Notes: a model not told the origin generated them from the letters alone. A DNA stretch of 64,000 nt from an uncultured Eubacterium sp. (GCF_937958975.1 NZ_CALGRE010000017.1:6041-70040), one strand, 5' to 3'; shown: positions 1 through 8,994, numbered from the stretch's first letter. Translations and numbers: made by a program.

Positions 1-48
1 TATAAGTGTTAAAGTTTTTTTACTAAATTTTTTAAAAATATTTATCAT
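1..48 (-). CDS. 5' end of a divergent gene, cut by the window edge
   Basis: On the minus strand a GGAGG at 58-62 stands nine bases before an ATG at 46-48. The open frame then runs off the window edge and encodes MINIFKKFSKKTLTLI. Lysines followed by hydrophobic residues resemble the start of a signal peptide or membrane anchor, but 16 codons cannot identify the product. The divergent promoter-like pair at 70-98 supports it being a real gene start. Confidence 0.45.
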   Translation of the reverse strand, partial: MINIFKKFSKKTLTLI

Positions 49-69
49 CGCATATTTCCTCCAGATATT

Positions 70-98
70 AAAATACCATAAAAGGCTATATTTGTCTA
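70..98 (-). promoter_or_regulatory. Sigma-A-like promoter for the divergent gene
   Basis: Read on the minus strand, TAGACA (93-98) and TATTTT (70-75) are separated by exactly 17 bases, just upstream of the GGAGG and ATG of the truncated minus-strand gene. Confidence 0.45.
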
Positions 99-120
99 AA
101 ATATTCTTTGTTCTATTTTG

Positions 121-149
121 TTGCAAAATATAAATAAATAGAATAAAAT
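121..149 (+). promoter_or_regulatory. Promoter of the ecfA1-ecfA2-ecfT-truA operon
   Basis: TTGCAA (121-126) and TAAAAT (144-149) are 17 bases apart, 38 bases before the chosen ecfA1 ATG. No riboswitch-like fold is visible between it and the gene. Confidence 0.5.
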
Positions 150-186
150 AAGTGCGGTAGTATAGTTGAAATTCGGGAGAACCAGC

Positions 187-1032
187 ATGGGCATCATAAA
201 TATAAAGAATTTAATTCATGATTATAAAACAGAAGAAGATGAGAAAGTAGTCAGGGCAATCGATAATGTGAGTGTGGATATTGAGCCGGGTCAGTTTATT
301 GCCGTGCTAGGACATAATGGTTCCGGAAAATCATCGTTGGCAAAACATATAAATGCTTTGTTGAGACCTTCGAAAGGGACAGTATGGGTTGATGGCATTG
401 ATACAAAAGACCGGCAGCAGATTTGGAATATCAGACAGACTGCGGGAATGGTATTTCAGAATCCGGACAACCAGATTGTGGCAACAATGGTGGAAGAAGA
501 TGTTGCGTTTGGTCCGGAAAATATGGCAGTTCCTACAAACGAAATATGGAAAAGAGTAGAAAAGGCGCTTGGAGCGGTAAACATGACAAAGTTTAGGCAT
601 AAATCCCCATTAAAATTGTCGGGAGGTCAGAAGCAGCGTGTGGCAATTGCGGGAATTATTGCGATGGAGCCTAAATGCATTGTGTTAGATGAACCAACGG
701 CAATGCTTGACCCAATAGGAAGAGGGGAAGTAATCGAAACCCTTCATGAATTAAATGAGCAAAAAGGCATTACGATTATTTTGATTACGCATCATATGAA
801 TGAGGCTGTGAGAGCCGATAAAATTTTTGTGATGGATAAAGGCAAACTGGTAATACAGGGAGCACCAAGGGAAGTTTTTTCTCATGTTGAAGAACTAAAA
901 AAAATTGGTCTGGAAGTCCCACAGGTAACTGAGTTGGGATATATGCTTAGGAAAAGCGGATTAAAAATTGAAAAAGGGATATTAACCGTAGAAGAATTAA
1001 TGATGCAGATAAATGAAAACAGAAAGAGATAG
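187..1032 (+). CDS. ecfA1: ECF transporter ATPase EcfA1
   Basis: ABC-type ATPase of an energy-coupling factor (ECF) module. Together with EcfA2 and EcfT it powers interchangeable vitamin/metal-binding S components. The 281-residue protein shows Walker A GHNGSGKSS at residues 42-50, the ABC signature LSGGQKQR, Walker B with LDEPTA and the H-loop LITHH, in the usual order. An in-frame TTG lies at 166, but the ATG at 187 has a CGGGAGA ribosome site six bases upstream, so I use 187. It leads a tight four-gene operon with ecfA2 six bases downstream. The gene order matches the conserved ribosomal-region ECF module of Firmicutes. The unlinked bioY later in this window is a plausible client S component (inference). 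Confidence 0.95.
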   Translation: MGIINIKNLIHDYKTEEDEKVVRAIDNVSVDIEPGQFIAVLGHNGSGKSSLAKHINALLRPSKGTVWVDGIDTKDRQQIWNIRQTAGMVFQNPDNQIVATMVEEDVAFGPENMAVPTNEIWKRVEKALGAVNMTKFRHKSPLKLSGGQKQRVAIAGIIAMEPKCIVLDEPTAMLDPIGRGEVIETLHELNEQKGITIILITHHMNEAVRADKIFVMDKGKLVIQGAPREVFSHVEELKKIGLEVPQVTELGYMLRKSGLKIEKGILTVEELMMQINENRKR

Positions 1033-1038
1033 GTTAGC

Positions 1039-1887
1039 ATGTCACTAAGATTAGAAAATGTAAGTTATATTTATGAGAAGGGGACGAGCCAGGAGACAGC
1101 AGCAATTAAAGATATTAATTTGGAGATTAATAAGGGCGAGTTTGTGGCTATTATCGGACATACCGGTTCCGGAAAATCTACATTAATACAGCATTTTAAT
1201 GGTTTAGAGAGAGCGACTGAGGGAAATGTGTACTATGATGGAAAAAATATAAATGATAAAGATTTTGACATAAGAAGTCTCCGATGCAATGTTGGATTAG
1301 TTTTTCAGTATCCGGAACATCAGCTGTTTGAAGAAAATGTTTTAAAAGATGTATGTTTTGGACCTTTGAATCAGGATTTGTCCAAAAAACAGGCAGAACA
1401 GAGAGCAAGGGAAGCATTGAATCTTGTAGGGATTCGTGAAGAATTATTTGAAACTTCTCCCTTTGAATTGTCGGGGGGACAGAAAAGAAGGGTAGCAATT
1501 GCGGGAGTTTTGGCGATGAACCCTGATATTCTGATTTTAGACGAGCCGACAGCGGGGCTTGACCCGGCAGGTAGAGATAAGATATTAAACTGTATTAAAG
1601 AGCTGCACAGGGTGAGAGGAATTGGTGTTGTGCTGGTTTCTCACAGCATGGAAGACGTGGCGAATTATGCTGACCGCATTATTGTTATGAATCAGGGAAA
1701 GATTATGTATGATGATATGCCCAAAAAAGTGTTTGCCCACTATAAGGAGTTGGAGAATATTGGTTTGGCAGCGCCTCAGATAACATATATTATGCATCAA
1801 TTAAAGGACGATGGTTTGGATGTAGATGTGAACATTATTAATTTAGAGGAAGCAAGAGATAATATTTTAAAGAGTATAGGTAGATAA
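1039..1887 (+). CDS. ecfA2: ECF transporter ATPase EcfA2
   Basis: Second ATPase of the ECF module; it pairs with EcfA1 to form the cytoplasmic motor. The 282-residue protein carries Walker A GHTGSGKST, signature LSGGQKRR, Walker B LILDEPTAGLD and switch histidine VLVSHS. It starts six bases after ecfA1 and ends three bases before ecfT, so the genes are almost certainly cotranscribed. The ribosome site before its ATG is weak (AGAGATAGG), consistent with translation coupled to ecfA1. ECF A1 and A2 are paralogues; the order here and the similarity to EcfA2 after the signature motif decide the name. Confidence 0.95.
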   Translation: MSLRLENVSYIYEKGTSQETAAIKDINLEINKGEFVAIIGHTGSGKSTLIQHFNGLERATEGNVYYDGKNINDKDFDIRSLRCNVGLVFQYPEHQLFEENVLKDVCFGPLNQDLSKKQAEQRAREALNLVGIREELFETSPFELSGGQKRRVAIAGVLAMNPDILILDEPTAGLDPAGRDKILNCIKELHRVRGIGVVLVSHSMEDVANYADRIIVMNQGKIMYDDMPKKVFAHYKELENIGLAAPQITYIMHQLKDDGLDVDVNIINLEEARDNILKSIGR

Positions 1888-1890
1888 AAA

Positions 1891-2697
1891 ATGGCGAATA
1901 TAACGATAGGACAGTATTATCCGGAAAATTCAATAATTCATAAATTAGATCCCCGCGTGAAATTAATGGGGACATTGGTATTTATTATTTTATTATTTCA
2001 AATAGATACAATTTTCGGCTATGCTGTGTTCACACTGATTATGGCAGGTGTCATCAAGGCTTCAAAGGTTCCGTTTAAAAAATTGTTAAAAGGTATCAGA
2101 GGGATTTTATTTATTCTTTTGTTTAGTGTCGTGATTAATATTTTTATGACCCCGGGACATGTATTAGTGGAAATCGGAATGGTTTCTGTCACACATGAGG
2201 GACTGGTGAAAGGCGGATACATTGCCGTAAGGCTGGTATATTTAGTGATTTGTACATCGATAATGACACTTACAACCACACCGAATAACCTGGCAGACGG
2301 CCTAGAGAAGGCATTTGGATTTTTGAAAATTATAAAATTTCCGGTACATGAAATCGCGATGATTATGTCATTGGCGTTAAGATTTATTCCTACTTTAATG
2401 GAAGAAACAGATAAGATAACAAAAGCACAGAAGGCAAGAGGAGCAAGATTTGACACAGGAAATATCTTGCAGAAAGCGAAAAGCCTGATTCCGATTTTGA
2501 TTCCATTGTTTATATCGTCTATAAGAAGGGCGCTTGATTTAGCTACAGCGATGGAGGCGAGATGTTATCATAATGGAAATAGAACAAAGATGAAACCGCT
2601 CAGATACGCAAAGCGTGACTATGTAGCATATTTTTCTTATGTAATTATGATTGGTGCGGTACTTGGAAGTGATATGCTTTTACAAGTATTTATGTAA
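1891..2697 (+). CDS. ecfT: ECF transporter transmembrane protein EcfT
   Basis: Membrane scaffold of the ECF transporter, joining the two ATPases to substrate-specific S components. The 268-residue protein has an N-terminal Asp-Pro-Arg segment, several hydrophobic helices in the first 130 residues, and the cytoplasmic coupling region with the two short Ala-Arg-Gly-type motifs (KARGARF and MEARCYH) that dock on the ATPases. The start codon lies three bases after the ecfA2 stop. Length and motif order are normal for the family. Confidence 0.94.
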   Translation: MANITIGQYYPENSIIHKLDPRVKLMGTLVFIILLFQIDTIFGYAVFTLIMAGVIKASKVPFKKLLKGIRGILFILLFSVVINIFMTPGHVLVEIGMVSVTHEGLVKGGYIAVRLVYLVICTSIMTLTTTPNNLADGLEKAFGFLKIIKFPVHEIAMIMSLALRFIPTLMEETDKITKAQKARGARFDTGNILQKAKSLIPILIPLFISSIRRALDLATAMEARCYHNGNRTKMKPLRYAKRDYVAYFSYVIMIGAVLGSDMLLQVFM

Positions 2698-2727
2698 TGA
2701 CAATTTGAATGATAAAATGAGGTGTAC

Positions 2728-3468
2728 ATGAAAAGAGTAAGGCTGGTTATTGCCTATGATGGAACAAATTACTGCGGATGGCAGATACAAATAAATGGGC
2801 TTACTGTGGAAGAAGTTTTAAATAAGGCATTGTCCGATTTATTGGGAGAGAACATAGCAGTTATCGGGGCAAGCAGAACGGATTCGGGTGTCCATGCACT
2901 GGGTAATGTGGCAGTGTTTGATACAGATACAAGAATACCTGCCGAAAAAATTAGTTTTGCATTGAATCAGAGGCTTCCGGATGATATCAGAATCCAGAAA
3001 TCAGAGGAAGTTTCACCGGAATTTCATCCAAGATTTTGTGATAGCGTAAAAACATATGAATATAAAATATTAAATACAAAGTTTCCTAATCCGATGCTTA
3101 GAATGTACACTCATTTTGTGTATATGCCATTGGATGTGGAAAAAATGAAAGAAGCGGCAGCATATATTGTAGGTGAGCATGATTTCGCAAGTTTTTGTTC
3201 AGCAGGAAGTCAGGTAAAGACAACAATAAGAACGATATATACTTTAGATATTAGTAAGGAAGGTGATATTATTTGTATCAGAATCAGTGGAAATGGTTTC
3301 CTTTATAATATGGTAAGAATTATCGTTGGAACTCTATTGAAAGTGGGATTAAAGGTCTATCCACCGGAGCATGTAGAAGAGATTCTTTTATTGAAAGACA
3401 GGTATGCAGCAGGACCTAAGGCACCGGCGAAAGGACTGACATTAATTGACATAAAGTATGAAAAATAG
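2728..3468 (+). CDS. truA: tRNA pseudouridine synthase A
   Basis: Converts U38-U40 of the tRNA anticodon stem to pseudouridine. The 246-residue protein has the TruA catalytic motif GASRTDSGVHA, placing the nucleophilic aspartate at residue 52, and the conserved FLYNMVRIIVG block near the C terminus. A GTG six bases earlier is in frame, but the ATG at 2728 lies five bases behind an ATGAGG ribosome site and is preferred. It is the last gene of the ecf operon. In many Firmicutes rplM follows directly; here a secreted-protein cluster of about 4.5 kb separates them. Confidence 0.95.
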   Translation: MKRVRLVIAYDGTNYCGWQIQINGLTVEEVLNKALSDLLGENIAVIGASRTDSGVHALGNVAVFDTDTRIPAEKISFALNQRLPDDIRIQKSEEVSPEFHPRFCDSVKTYEYKILNTKFPNPMLRMYTHFVYMPLDVEKMKEAAAYIVGEHDFASFCSAGSQVKTTIRTIYTLDISKEGDIICIRISGNGFLYNMVRIIVGTLLKVGLKVYPPEHVEEILLLKDRYAAGPKAPAKGLTLIDIKYEK

Positions 3469-3702
3469 TTTGTGAATTTTTGTAATAGAAATGTAATAAA
3501 GAAAACATTGCTTTTCAGATATTGGAGTGATACGATACCTAACGAAAAATATCACATTCACATCACAGTTAAATAGAATCTTATGTATTATAAGACAGGA
3601 TTGCCATGAGTGAGAGGTGATACCTGTCTATTTGTATGTAGCGGATGCCGTTTTGGGTAATTCATTTTCTAAAAAACTGTTGTGCGGAGAGGAGAGGTTA
3701 AA

Positions 3703-4539
3703 ATGAAAAGAAGAATGTGTGTACATAACGTAATCGTGTTAATAGCAGCATTTTTGTGTATAGGAATGCTAACAGTCACATCAGCGGCAACGGTAAAGGA
3801 ACCCAAAAGTGGGAGTGAGAAATTTTTATCAGTTTCAGAGAAAAAGAAAGCTCCAAAGAAAAAAATTAGTGGAAAAATAATAACTAAAAATGGAAATAAG
3901 TTTTACAAAAAAAATGGGAAGATTGTAAAAAGAAAATTTGTAAAAGTAAAGGGAAAAACCTATCATTTTGGAAAGAATGGGGCTATGACAACCGGATGGA
4001 TGAAATATAAGGGAAATTATTATTATTTTAACAGAAATAACGGAAAGATGGCAAGGAAACGTAAAGTAGACGGAGTGTCTATTAATGAAGAGGGAAAAGC
4101 AAAGAACACTGAGAGTAATGTGGAAAAAATCAAAACTATGATTCGGGCAAAAAAGCGAATGCTTAAACTCTGTGAACCTACGGATACGAAGAAACAGAAA
4201 TTGCGAAAATGTTTTGACTGGGTAGCAAAAGCGCCATATAAGCGATATCGTTTCTTAAAATCTATTTATAAGACAAAAGGCTGGGAAGTTACATTTGCCA
4301 ATGATATTTTTGAAAATGGAGATGGATGTTGCGTATCCGAAGCGGCAGCATTAGCATTTTTAGTTCATGAATGTGGTTATAAGACAGTATATGTGGCTCA
4401 TGATTCAGAACATGCGTGGATGGAATTAAATGGAAAGGTATATGATACTCTATTTGCAAGGTCTAAGGATTATGAGAAGTATTATAATCTGTCTTACAGT
4501 AATTATAACTGTCATGCTATCGATAAGAGAAAGATATAG
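3703..4539 (+). CDS. Secreted transglutaminase-like protein with cell-wall-binding repeats
   Basis: The 278-residue protein begins with a basic N terminus and a hydrophobic signal segment ending in TSAAT. Residues 60-130 carry Gly/aromatic repeats (GKTYHFGKNGAMTTGW, then GNYYYFNRNNGKM) of the choline/cell-wall-binding type. A C-terminal transglutaminase/cysteine-protease-like domain follows with a likely Cys209 or Cys210, His237 (EHAWMEL) and Asp248 (VYDTLF) triad. The substrate cannot be read from sequence; such domains cleave or crosslink peptide bonds outside the cell. A GTG at 3682 is in frame, but the ATG at 3703 has a proper GGAGAGG site. It lies nine bases before an MBOAT acyltransferase, so a cell-envelope role is likely. 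Confidence 0.8.
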   Translation: MKRRMCVHNVIVLIAAFLCIGMLTVTSAATVKEPKSGSEKFLSVSEKKKAPKKKISGKIITKNGNKFYKKNGKIVKRKFVKVKGKTYHFGKNGAMTTGWMKYKGNYYYFNRNNGKMARKRKVDGVSINEEGKAKNTESNVEKIKTMIRAKKRMLKLCEPTDTKKQKLRKCFDWVAKAPYKRYRFLKSIYKTKGWEVTFANDIFENGDGCCVSEAAALAFLVHECGYKTVYVAHDSEHAWMELNGKVYDTLFARSKDYEKYYNLSYSNYNCHAIDKRKI

Positions 4540-4548
4540 GAGATTACA

Positions 4549-5976
4549 ATGGTTTTCAGTTCGGCAGTATTTTTGTTTGTATTTTTGCCGATAGTGTGTG
4601 CATTATATTTTTGCATACCAAAAATCAAGGCAAAAAATAATTTTTTAGTGGTAGCCAGTTTGATTTTTTATGCATTTGGCGAACCGGTGTATGTGCTGCT
4701 AATGATAGGCTCTATACTGGTTAATTACATATTGGGAAGAGGCATCGGACTATTTGCGAAGCGCAATTGTGTTGCAGGAAAGCGAAGTATTCTTATCACT
4801 GCTATTGCAGCAAATCTTGGAGTATTGTGCATTTTTAAATATACAGGATTTTTGATTGAAAACATTCATGAAATATTTGGGGTGAGATTACCTGTTCCAA
4901 GTATTACATTGCCTGTCGGGATTTCTTTTTTTACATTTCAGGCGCTTTCTTATGTGATTGATGTGTATAGAAATCCGGATATGGAGCAAAAAAATGTATT
5001 TCGTTTGATGCTTTACATTTCTTTTTTTCCACAACTGATAGCAGGTCCGATTATAAGATATAATGAAATAGAACAGCAAATGATTTCAAGAACATCAAGC
5101 GTAGACAAAGCGGCAGACGGAATACAGAGATTTATAAGAGGATTGACAAAGAAATTACTGTTGGCAAATGGAGCGGGATATATTGCAGATGCTGTTTTTG
5201 CCTTGGATATTGGTAAGTATAGCTTTTTTGTGGCATGGATTGGAGCAATTAGTTATACATTACAGATATATTATGATTTTAGCGGATATTCAGATATGGC
5301 AATAGGAATGGCTAAAATATTTGGCTTTGAATTTAAGGATAATTTTAATCATCCGTATAGCGCTGAAGGGATGAAAGATTTCTGGCGGAGATGGCACATT
5401 TCTTTATCTTTGTGGTTTCGGGAGTATGTATATATTCCGCTCGGCGGAAATAGAAAAGGAAAATGCAGAACAGAGATAAATAAAATGATTGTATTTGCCT
5501 TAACAGGTATGTGGCATGGCGCCAATTGGACTTTTTTGATATGGGGAATGATTCATGGAGTGGCGAATGTGTTAGAAGATACGGTCGGGTGTTTTGTGAA
5601 AATAAAAAGTAAGGTAATAAAAAATCTTTACACATGGCTTGTTGTTATTGTGGCATTTGTAATGTTTCGGGCAGATACAGTTGCAATGGGGTTCAAAATG
5701 CTAAAAACAATGTTTACAGGATTTCGGTTTGAAATTCAATCTATCAGTTTTATCGGTGAACTGTTGAGTCCATATTATATATTTATCTTAATTTTGGCAA
5801 TCGTGTTTGCGTACCCGGTTAGAGATAGAATGATTGAATTTTTAGAAGAAAAGAGATATCACTGTAAAAATATTGTCTGTTCCATGTTTTATCTGGCTGA
5901 TATCTTATTACTTTTATTGTGTATTGTAAATTTGGCAACAACATCATACAATCCGTTTATTTATTTTAGATTTTAG
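4549..5976 (+). CDS. MBOAT family O-acyltransferase (AlgI/DltB-like), copy 1
   Basis: Multi-pass membrane O-acyltransferase of 475 residues. It starts with the family's MVFSSAVFLFVFLPIV segment, has the FFPQLIAGPI and FWRRWHISLSLWFREYVYIPLGG blocks, and carries the catalytic-type histidine in GMWHGANWTFLIWG. Such enzymes transfer acyl groups, usually acetyl, across the membrane to extracytoplasmic polysaccharides. The next gene, starting 13 bases later, encodes a DHHW/AlgJ-like partner, the usual pairing for exopolysaccharide or wall-polymer acetylation. The acceptor polymer is not evident from the neighbourhood. A second copy of the module is at 19572. Confidence 0.9.
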   Translation: MVFSSAVFLFVFLPIVCALYFCIPKIKAKNNFLVVASLIFYAFGEPVYVLLMIGSILVNYILGRGIGLFAKRNCVAGKRSILITAIAANLGVLCIFKYTGFLIENIHEIFGVRLPVPSITLPVGISFFTFQALSYVIDVYRNPDMEQKNVFRLMLYISFFPQLIAGPIIRYNEIEQQMISRTSSVDKAADGIQRFIRGLTKKLLLANGAGYIADAVFALDIGKYSFFVAWIGAISYTLQIYYDFSGYSDMAIGMAKIFGFEFKDNFNHPYSAEGMKDFWRRWHISLSLWFREYVYIPLGGNRKGKCRTEINKMIVFALTGMWHGANWTFLIWGMIHGVANVLEDTVGCFVKIKSKVIKNLYTWLVVIVAFVMFRADTVAMGFKMLKTMFTGFRFEIQSISFIGELLSPYYIFILILAIVFAYPVRDRMIEFLEEKRYHCKNIVCSMFYLADILLLLLCIVNLATTSYNPFIYFRF

Positions 5977-5989
5977 GATGGAGGAACAA

Positions 5990-7396
5990 ATGAAGAAAAA
6001 AATTTATATAGCAGTTTTTTTTATAATACTATGTTTACCATCCTTTGCAATGCTTTTTTATAAAACAGATGCGAATGTTGAAAAAAGAAAGGTTCAGAGT
6101 TTCCCCGACTTAAAAAAGGAAGGAAAGTTAAATATCCGTTATTTTGATGAACTCAGTAACTATTTTTCTGATAATTTTGCATATCGACAGGAACTGATTG
6201 CAATAGATGCATTTATAAAAAGTAAAATATTTAAAGAGTCCAATAATGAAAAGGTGATTGTTGGAAAGAACGGGTGGTTGTTTTTTAGTGAAACATTGGA
6301 TGATTATTTGGGACGAAATACATTGTCTGACAGACAGATTTTTTCCTGTGCAAGGGTTCTTTATCTGTTACAGGAGAATGCAGAACAAAATGGCAAAAAG
6401 TTTTTATTTACTGTTGCGCCCAATAAGAATGCGCTTTATCCTGAGTATATGCCGGATAGATATATTCAAATCGATGACAAAAATAATTACGCAATGTTGA
6501 AAAAGGAATTGTCTGCACAAAGGGTGAATTTTATTGACTTGCAAAAATTATTTCAGGACGAGAGAAAAGTTGTATATCATAAATTGGATACCCATTGGAA
6601 TAATGAAGGAGCTGCAATGGCATGCAATTGGATTTTGGACAATCTTGAACAACAGCATTATGATTATAGCAGCGAGCCAAAGAAAATTGAAAATAATTTT
6701 TCGGGAGATTTATATGGAATGTTATTTCCCAAAGGAGATAAAAAAGATGAGAATATAATATACGAAAAAAAGCATTCCTATATATATGTCTCTAAGACAA
6801 AAAATGTTGAGGACATTTCTTTAAAAACGGAGAATTTAGAGAAAGACGGTTCAATTGTAATGTATCGCGATTCTTTTGGAAATGCATTGATTCCGTTTAT
6901 AGCGGATGAATTTAAAAATGGATATTTTACAAAGGCGGTTCCATATAACTGGGAATTAGCAGACATTTATAATGCAGATGCCGTTGTGATAGAGATTGCG
7001 CAGAGACATATTTCATCTCTTATAGAGGAGGTTCCTTATATGGAGGCACCGCTCAGAGAAGAGAAAATTGATATACAGGAAAAGAATGACTGCACTTCGA
7101 CGTTGGAGAGAGTTGAAAGTGAAGATGATTATATGCAATTTCGAGGAATAATAGATAAGAAGTATATTGATAAGGATGGAAAAATTTTACTTAGATTTCG
7201 GAATGATAAAAGGCAATATACTTTCGAGGCGTTTCCAGCTGCGTTTGGAGGAGAAAGTAGCAGCGGGTATGAGTATGGAATGTATTTTGATACATCTTTT
7301 TGTGAAGCGGGTTCATATGATGTAGAAGTTATATCCGAAAAAGAGGGGAGATATTATACTTCCGGGAACCAAGTAGAAATAACAATAGAAGAGTAA
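5990..7396 (+). CDS. DHHW family protein (AlgJ/AlgX-like acylation partner), copy 1
   Basis: The 468-residue protein has one N-terminal membrane anchor or signal segment and an extracytoplasmic SGNH-like domain. Visible motifs are FTVAPNKNALYPEYMP, the Asp-x-His-Trp motif in KLDTHWNNEGA and the late serine block MYRDSFGNAL. Proteins of this type act with the MBOAT channel to pass acyl groups to polysaccharide. An ATG at 5978 is in frame, but the one at 5990 follows GGAGG by five bases. The C-terminal 100 residues beyond the SGNH-like part look like a small beta domain, and I cannot assign it. Confidence 0.82.
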   Translation: MKKKIYIAVFFIILCLPSFAMLFYKTDANVEKRKVQSFPDLKKEGKLNIRYFDELSNYFSDNFAYRQELIAIDAFIKSKIFKESNNEKVIVGKNGWLFFSETLDDYLGRNTLSDRQIFSCARVLYLLQENAEQNGKKFLFTVAPNKNALYPEYMPDRYIQIDDKNNYAMLKKELSAQRVNFIDLQKLFQDERKVVYHKLDTHWNNEGAAMACNWILDNLEQQHYDYSSEPKKIENNFSGDLYGMLFPKGDKKDENIIYEKKHSYIYVSKTKNVEDISLKTENLEKDGSIVMYRDSFGNALIPFIADEFKNGYFTKAVPYNWELADIYNADAVVIEIAQRHISSLIEEVPYMEAPLREEKIDIQEKNDCTSTLERVESEDDYMQFRGIIDKKYIDKDGKILLRFRNDKRQYTFEAFPAAFGGESSSGYEYGMYFDTSFCEAGSYDVEVISEKEGRYYTSGNQVEITIEE

Positions 7397-7443
7397 AACT
7401 ATGTTTGTATAGATTATAACAGATTTAAATGGAGGAACGTAAG

Positions 7444-7953
7444 ATGAGAAAAAATATATTTATGGTTATAACATTAATGACATTTGCTGTGTTTGCAACA
7501 GCGTGTGGAGGAAATAAAAAAGAAGTGGCAACTGTAGAAATAACATCTGAGGTAGAGGCGACAACGCAGGTGGAAAACATATCAGAGAGTACGACAGAGA
7601 AAAAAACGAAGGAAGCAGTTACGAAAGCTCAGGAAATAAAGGAGAAAAAGACAGAGGCAGCAACGACAGAAAAGATAACTGAAAAAATTACAGAAAAAGT
7701 AACAGAAAAGCCTACAAAGAGAAAAAAGGAAAAGGTAACGAAAAGTAATGCAGAAGAAAATAAAAAGAAGGCTAAAAAATATATAGGAAAGTCTCTGGAT
7801 GAGCTTGTGAGTAAAATCGGAAAGTACAAAAAAATGGAAAAAGCAAAAAGTTGTCTTGTTGAAGGAGAGTTTGACGGAATGTTTTATTATGACGGTTTTA
7901 TCGTTTCCGCTTCAACCGAGAATGGAGAATGGATTGTGTCGAGTGTGGATTAA
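7444..7953 (+). CDS. Lipoprotein with Thr/Glu/Lys-rich linker
   Basis: The 169-residue protein has a lipoprotein signal ending in FATAC (lipidated Cys within GGNKK context). A long low-complexity linker follows, rich in Thr, Glu and Lys with TEKITEKITEKVTEKPT-type repeats. The C-terminal domain of about 60 residues, beginning KKYIGKSLDELVSKIGKY, is small and I do not recognise it. Start chosen at 7444, eight bases after GGAGG, rather than the upstream ATG at 7429. It sits 47 bases after the DHHW gene and probably belongs to the same operon; the linker suggests it spans the wall. Confidence 0.7.
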   Translation: MRKNIFMVITLMTFAVFATACGGNKKEVATVEITSEVEATTQVENISESTTEKKTKEAVTKAQEIKEKKTEAATTEKITEKITEKVTEKPTKRKKEKVTKSNAEENKKKAKKYIGKSLDELVSKIGKYKKMEKAKSCLVEGEFDGMFYYDGFIVSASTENGEWIVSSVD

Positions 7954-7977
7954 AATGAAATTTCTGTAAAAATATAA

Positions 7978-8006
7978 TTGACAGTATAAATTACTTATTA
8001 TATAAT
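7978..8006 (+). promoter_or_regulatory. Consensus sigma-A promoter of rplM-rpsI
   Basis: TTGACA (7978-7983), 17 bases, TATAAT (8001-8006): both hexamers are perfect consensus. This is expected for a ribosomal protein operon and shows that rplM-rpsI is transcribed independently of the upstream lipoprotein gene. Confidence 0.9.
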
Positions 8007-8012
8007 AAGGTT

Positions 8013-8100
8013 TATTGTGACGTGTTATGCACGTTGGTTGTGCATCTTAGCCAAAGCCCCGGTATGGATGTGGAACATTGAAAAAGAAAAATTGAAGATA
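8013..8100 (+). ncRNA. Ribosomal protein L13 leader RNA (probable)
   Basis: The roughly 110-base 5' untranslated region before rplM can form ACGTG/CACGT (8020-8024 with 8030-8034). Overlapping this is the alternative ATGCAC/GTGCAT pairing (8027-8032 with 8040-8045). An unpaired CCAAAGCCCCGG segment follows. Position, length and the GTGTTATGCACGTTG core fit the L13 leader described upstream of rplM in low-GC Gram-positives, which is thought to allow autoregulation. The family assignment is from memory; a covariance-model search would settle it. Confidence 0.6.
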
Positions 8101-8124
8101 AGCAAAATTTCAGGAGGTAAACCA

Positions 8125-8553
8125 ATGAAAACATACATGGCTAGTCCAGCAGATATTGAAAGAAAATGGTATGTAGTTGATGCTACAGGATATACATTAG
8201 GACGTTTGTCATCAGAAGTTGCTAAAATCTTAAGAGGAAAGAACAAACCACAGTTCACACCTCATATTGATACAGGTGATTATGTAATTGTAACAAACGC
8301 AGACAAGATTAAAGTTACAGGTAAAAAGTTAGACCAGAAAGTTTATTATCATCATTCAGATTATGTTGGTGGTATGAAAGAAATAACACTGAAAGAAAAG
8401 CTTGCTAAGAAGCCTGAAAGCGTTATTGAACTTGCAGTTAAAGGCATGCTTCCAAAGGGACCTTTAGGAAGAAGCATGATAAAGAAACTTTTTGTTTATG
8501 CTGGCGCTGAGCATCCACATGCAGCTCAGAAACCGGAAGAATTAACATTTTAG
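8125..8553 (+). CDS. rplM: 50S ribosomal protein L13
   Basis: Large-subunit protein L13, 142 residues, normal length. It begins MKTYMASPADIERKWYVVDA and contains the conserved GRLSSEVAKILRGK and MLPKGPLGRSMIKKLFVYAG blocks. The frame is open upstream to 8017, but the ATG at 8125 follows a perfect AGGAGG by seven bases and gives the family's usual N terminus. It forms an operon with rpsI 23 bases downstream. Confidence 0.98.
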   Translation: MKTYMASPADIERKWYVVDATGYTLGRLSSEVAKILRGKNKPQFTPHIDTGDYVIVTNADKIKVTGKKLDQKVYYHHSDYVGGMKEITLKEKLAKKPESVIELAVKGMLPKGPLGRSMIKKLFVYAGAEHPHAAQKPEELTF

Positions 8554-8576
8554 TTGACTGAGAGGAGGAAATGACA

Positions 8577-8969
8577 ATGGCTATAGAAAAGTATTATGGA
8601 ACAGGTAGAAGAAAAAGCAGTATTGCTAGAGTATATGTAATGCCTGGTAAAGGAAATATCACAATTAATAAAAGAAACATTGATGAATACTTTGGTCTTG
8701 AGACATTAAAGGTAATCGTTCGTCAGCCATTAACAACTATTAATGGTACTGATAAATATGATGTTATCGTAAATGTACATGGTGGCGGATATACAGGACA
8801 GGCTGGAGCTATCAGACATGGTATTGCCAGAGCATTGGTTCAGGCTGATGCTGAAAACAGACCTGCATTAAAGAAGGCTGGATTCCTGACAAGAGATTCA
8901 AGAATGAAAGAAAGAAAGAAATACGGTCTCAAAGCAGCGAGAAGAGCACCACAGTTTTCAAAGAGATAA
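8577..8969 (+). CDS. rpsI: 30S ribosomal protein S9
   Basis: Small-subunit protein S9, 130 residues. It carries the N-terminal YYGTGRRKSSIARV block, GQAGAIRHGIARAL in the middle, and the universal C-terminal Ser-Lys-Arg tail that reaches the P-site tRNA. An ATG at 8571 is only two bases from the AGGAGG; the ATG at 8577 has eight-base spacing and is preferred. A terminator follows within 30 bases. Confidence 0.98.
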   Translation: MAIEKYYGTGRRKSSIARVYVMPGKGNITINKRNIDEYFGLETLKVIVRQPLTTINGTDKYDVIVNVHGGGYTGQAGAIRHGIARALVQADAENRPALKKAGFLTRDSRMKERKKYGLKAARRAPQFSKR

Positions 8970-8994
8970 TTCAAAACAGAATACGAATTTTCCA

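Noticed and set aside
3593..3629. AGACAGG/CCTGTCT 7-bp stem in the leader of the first transglutaminase-like gene
   Set aside because: A single short stem with a 23-base loop and no match to a riboswitch core that I recognise.
7629..7829. Antisense Phe/Ser-rich frame opposite the lipoprotein linker
   Set aside because: It is the complement of the Thr/Glu/Lys repeats and has no start signals.
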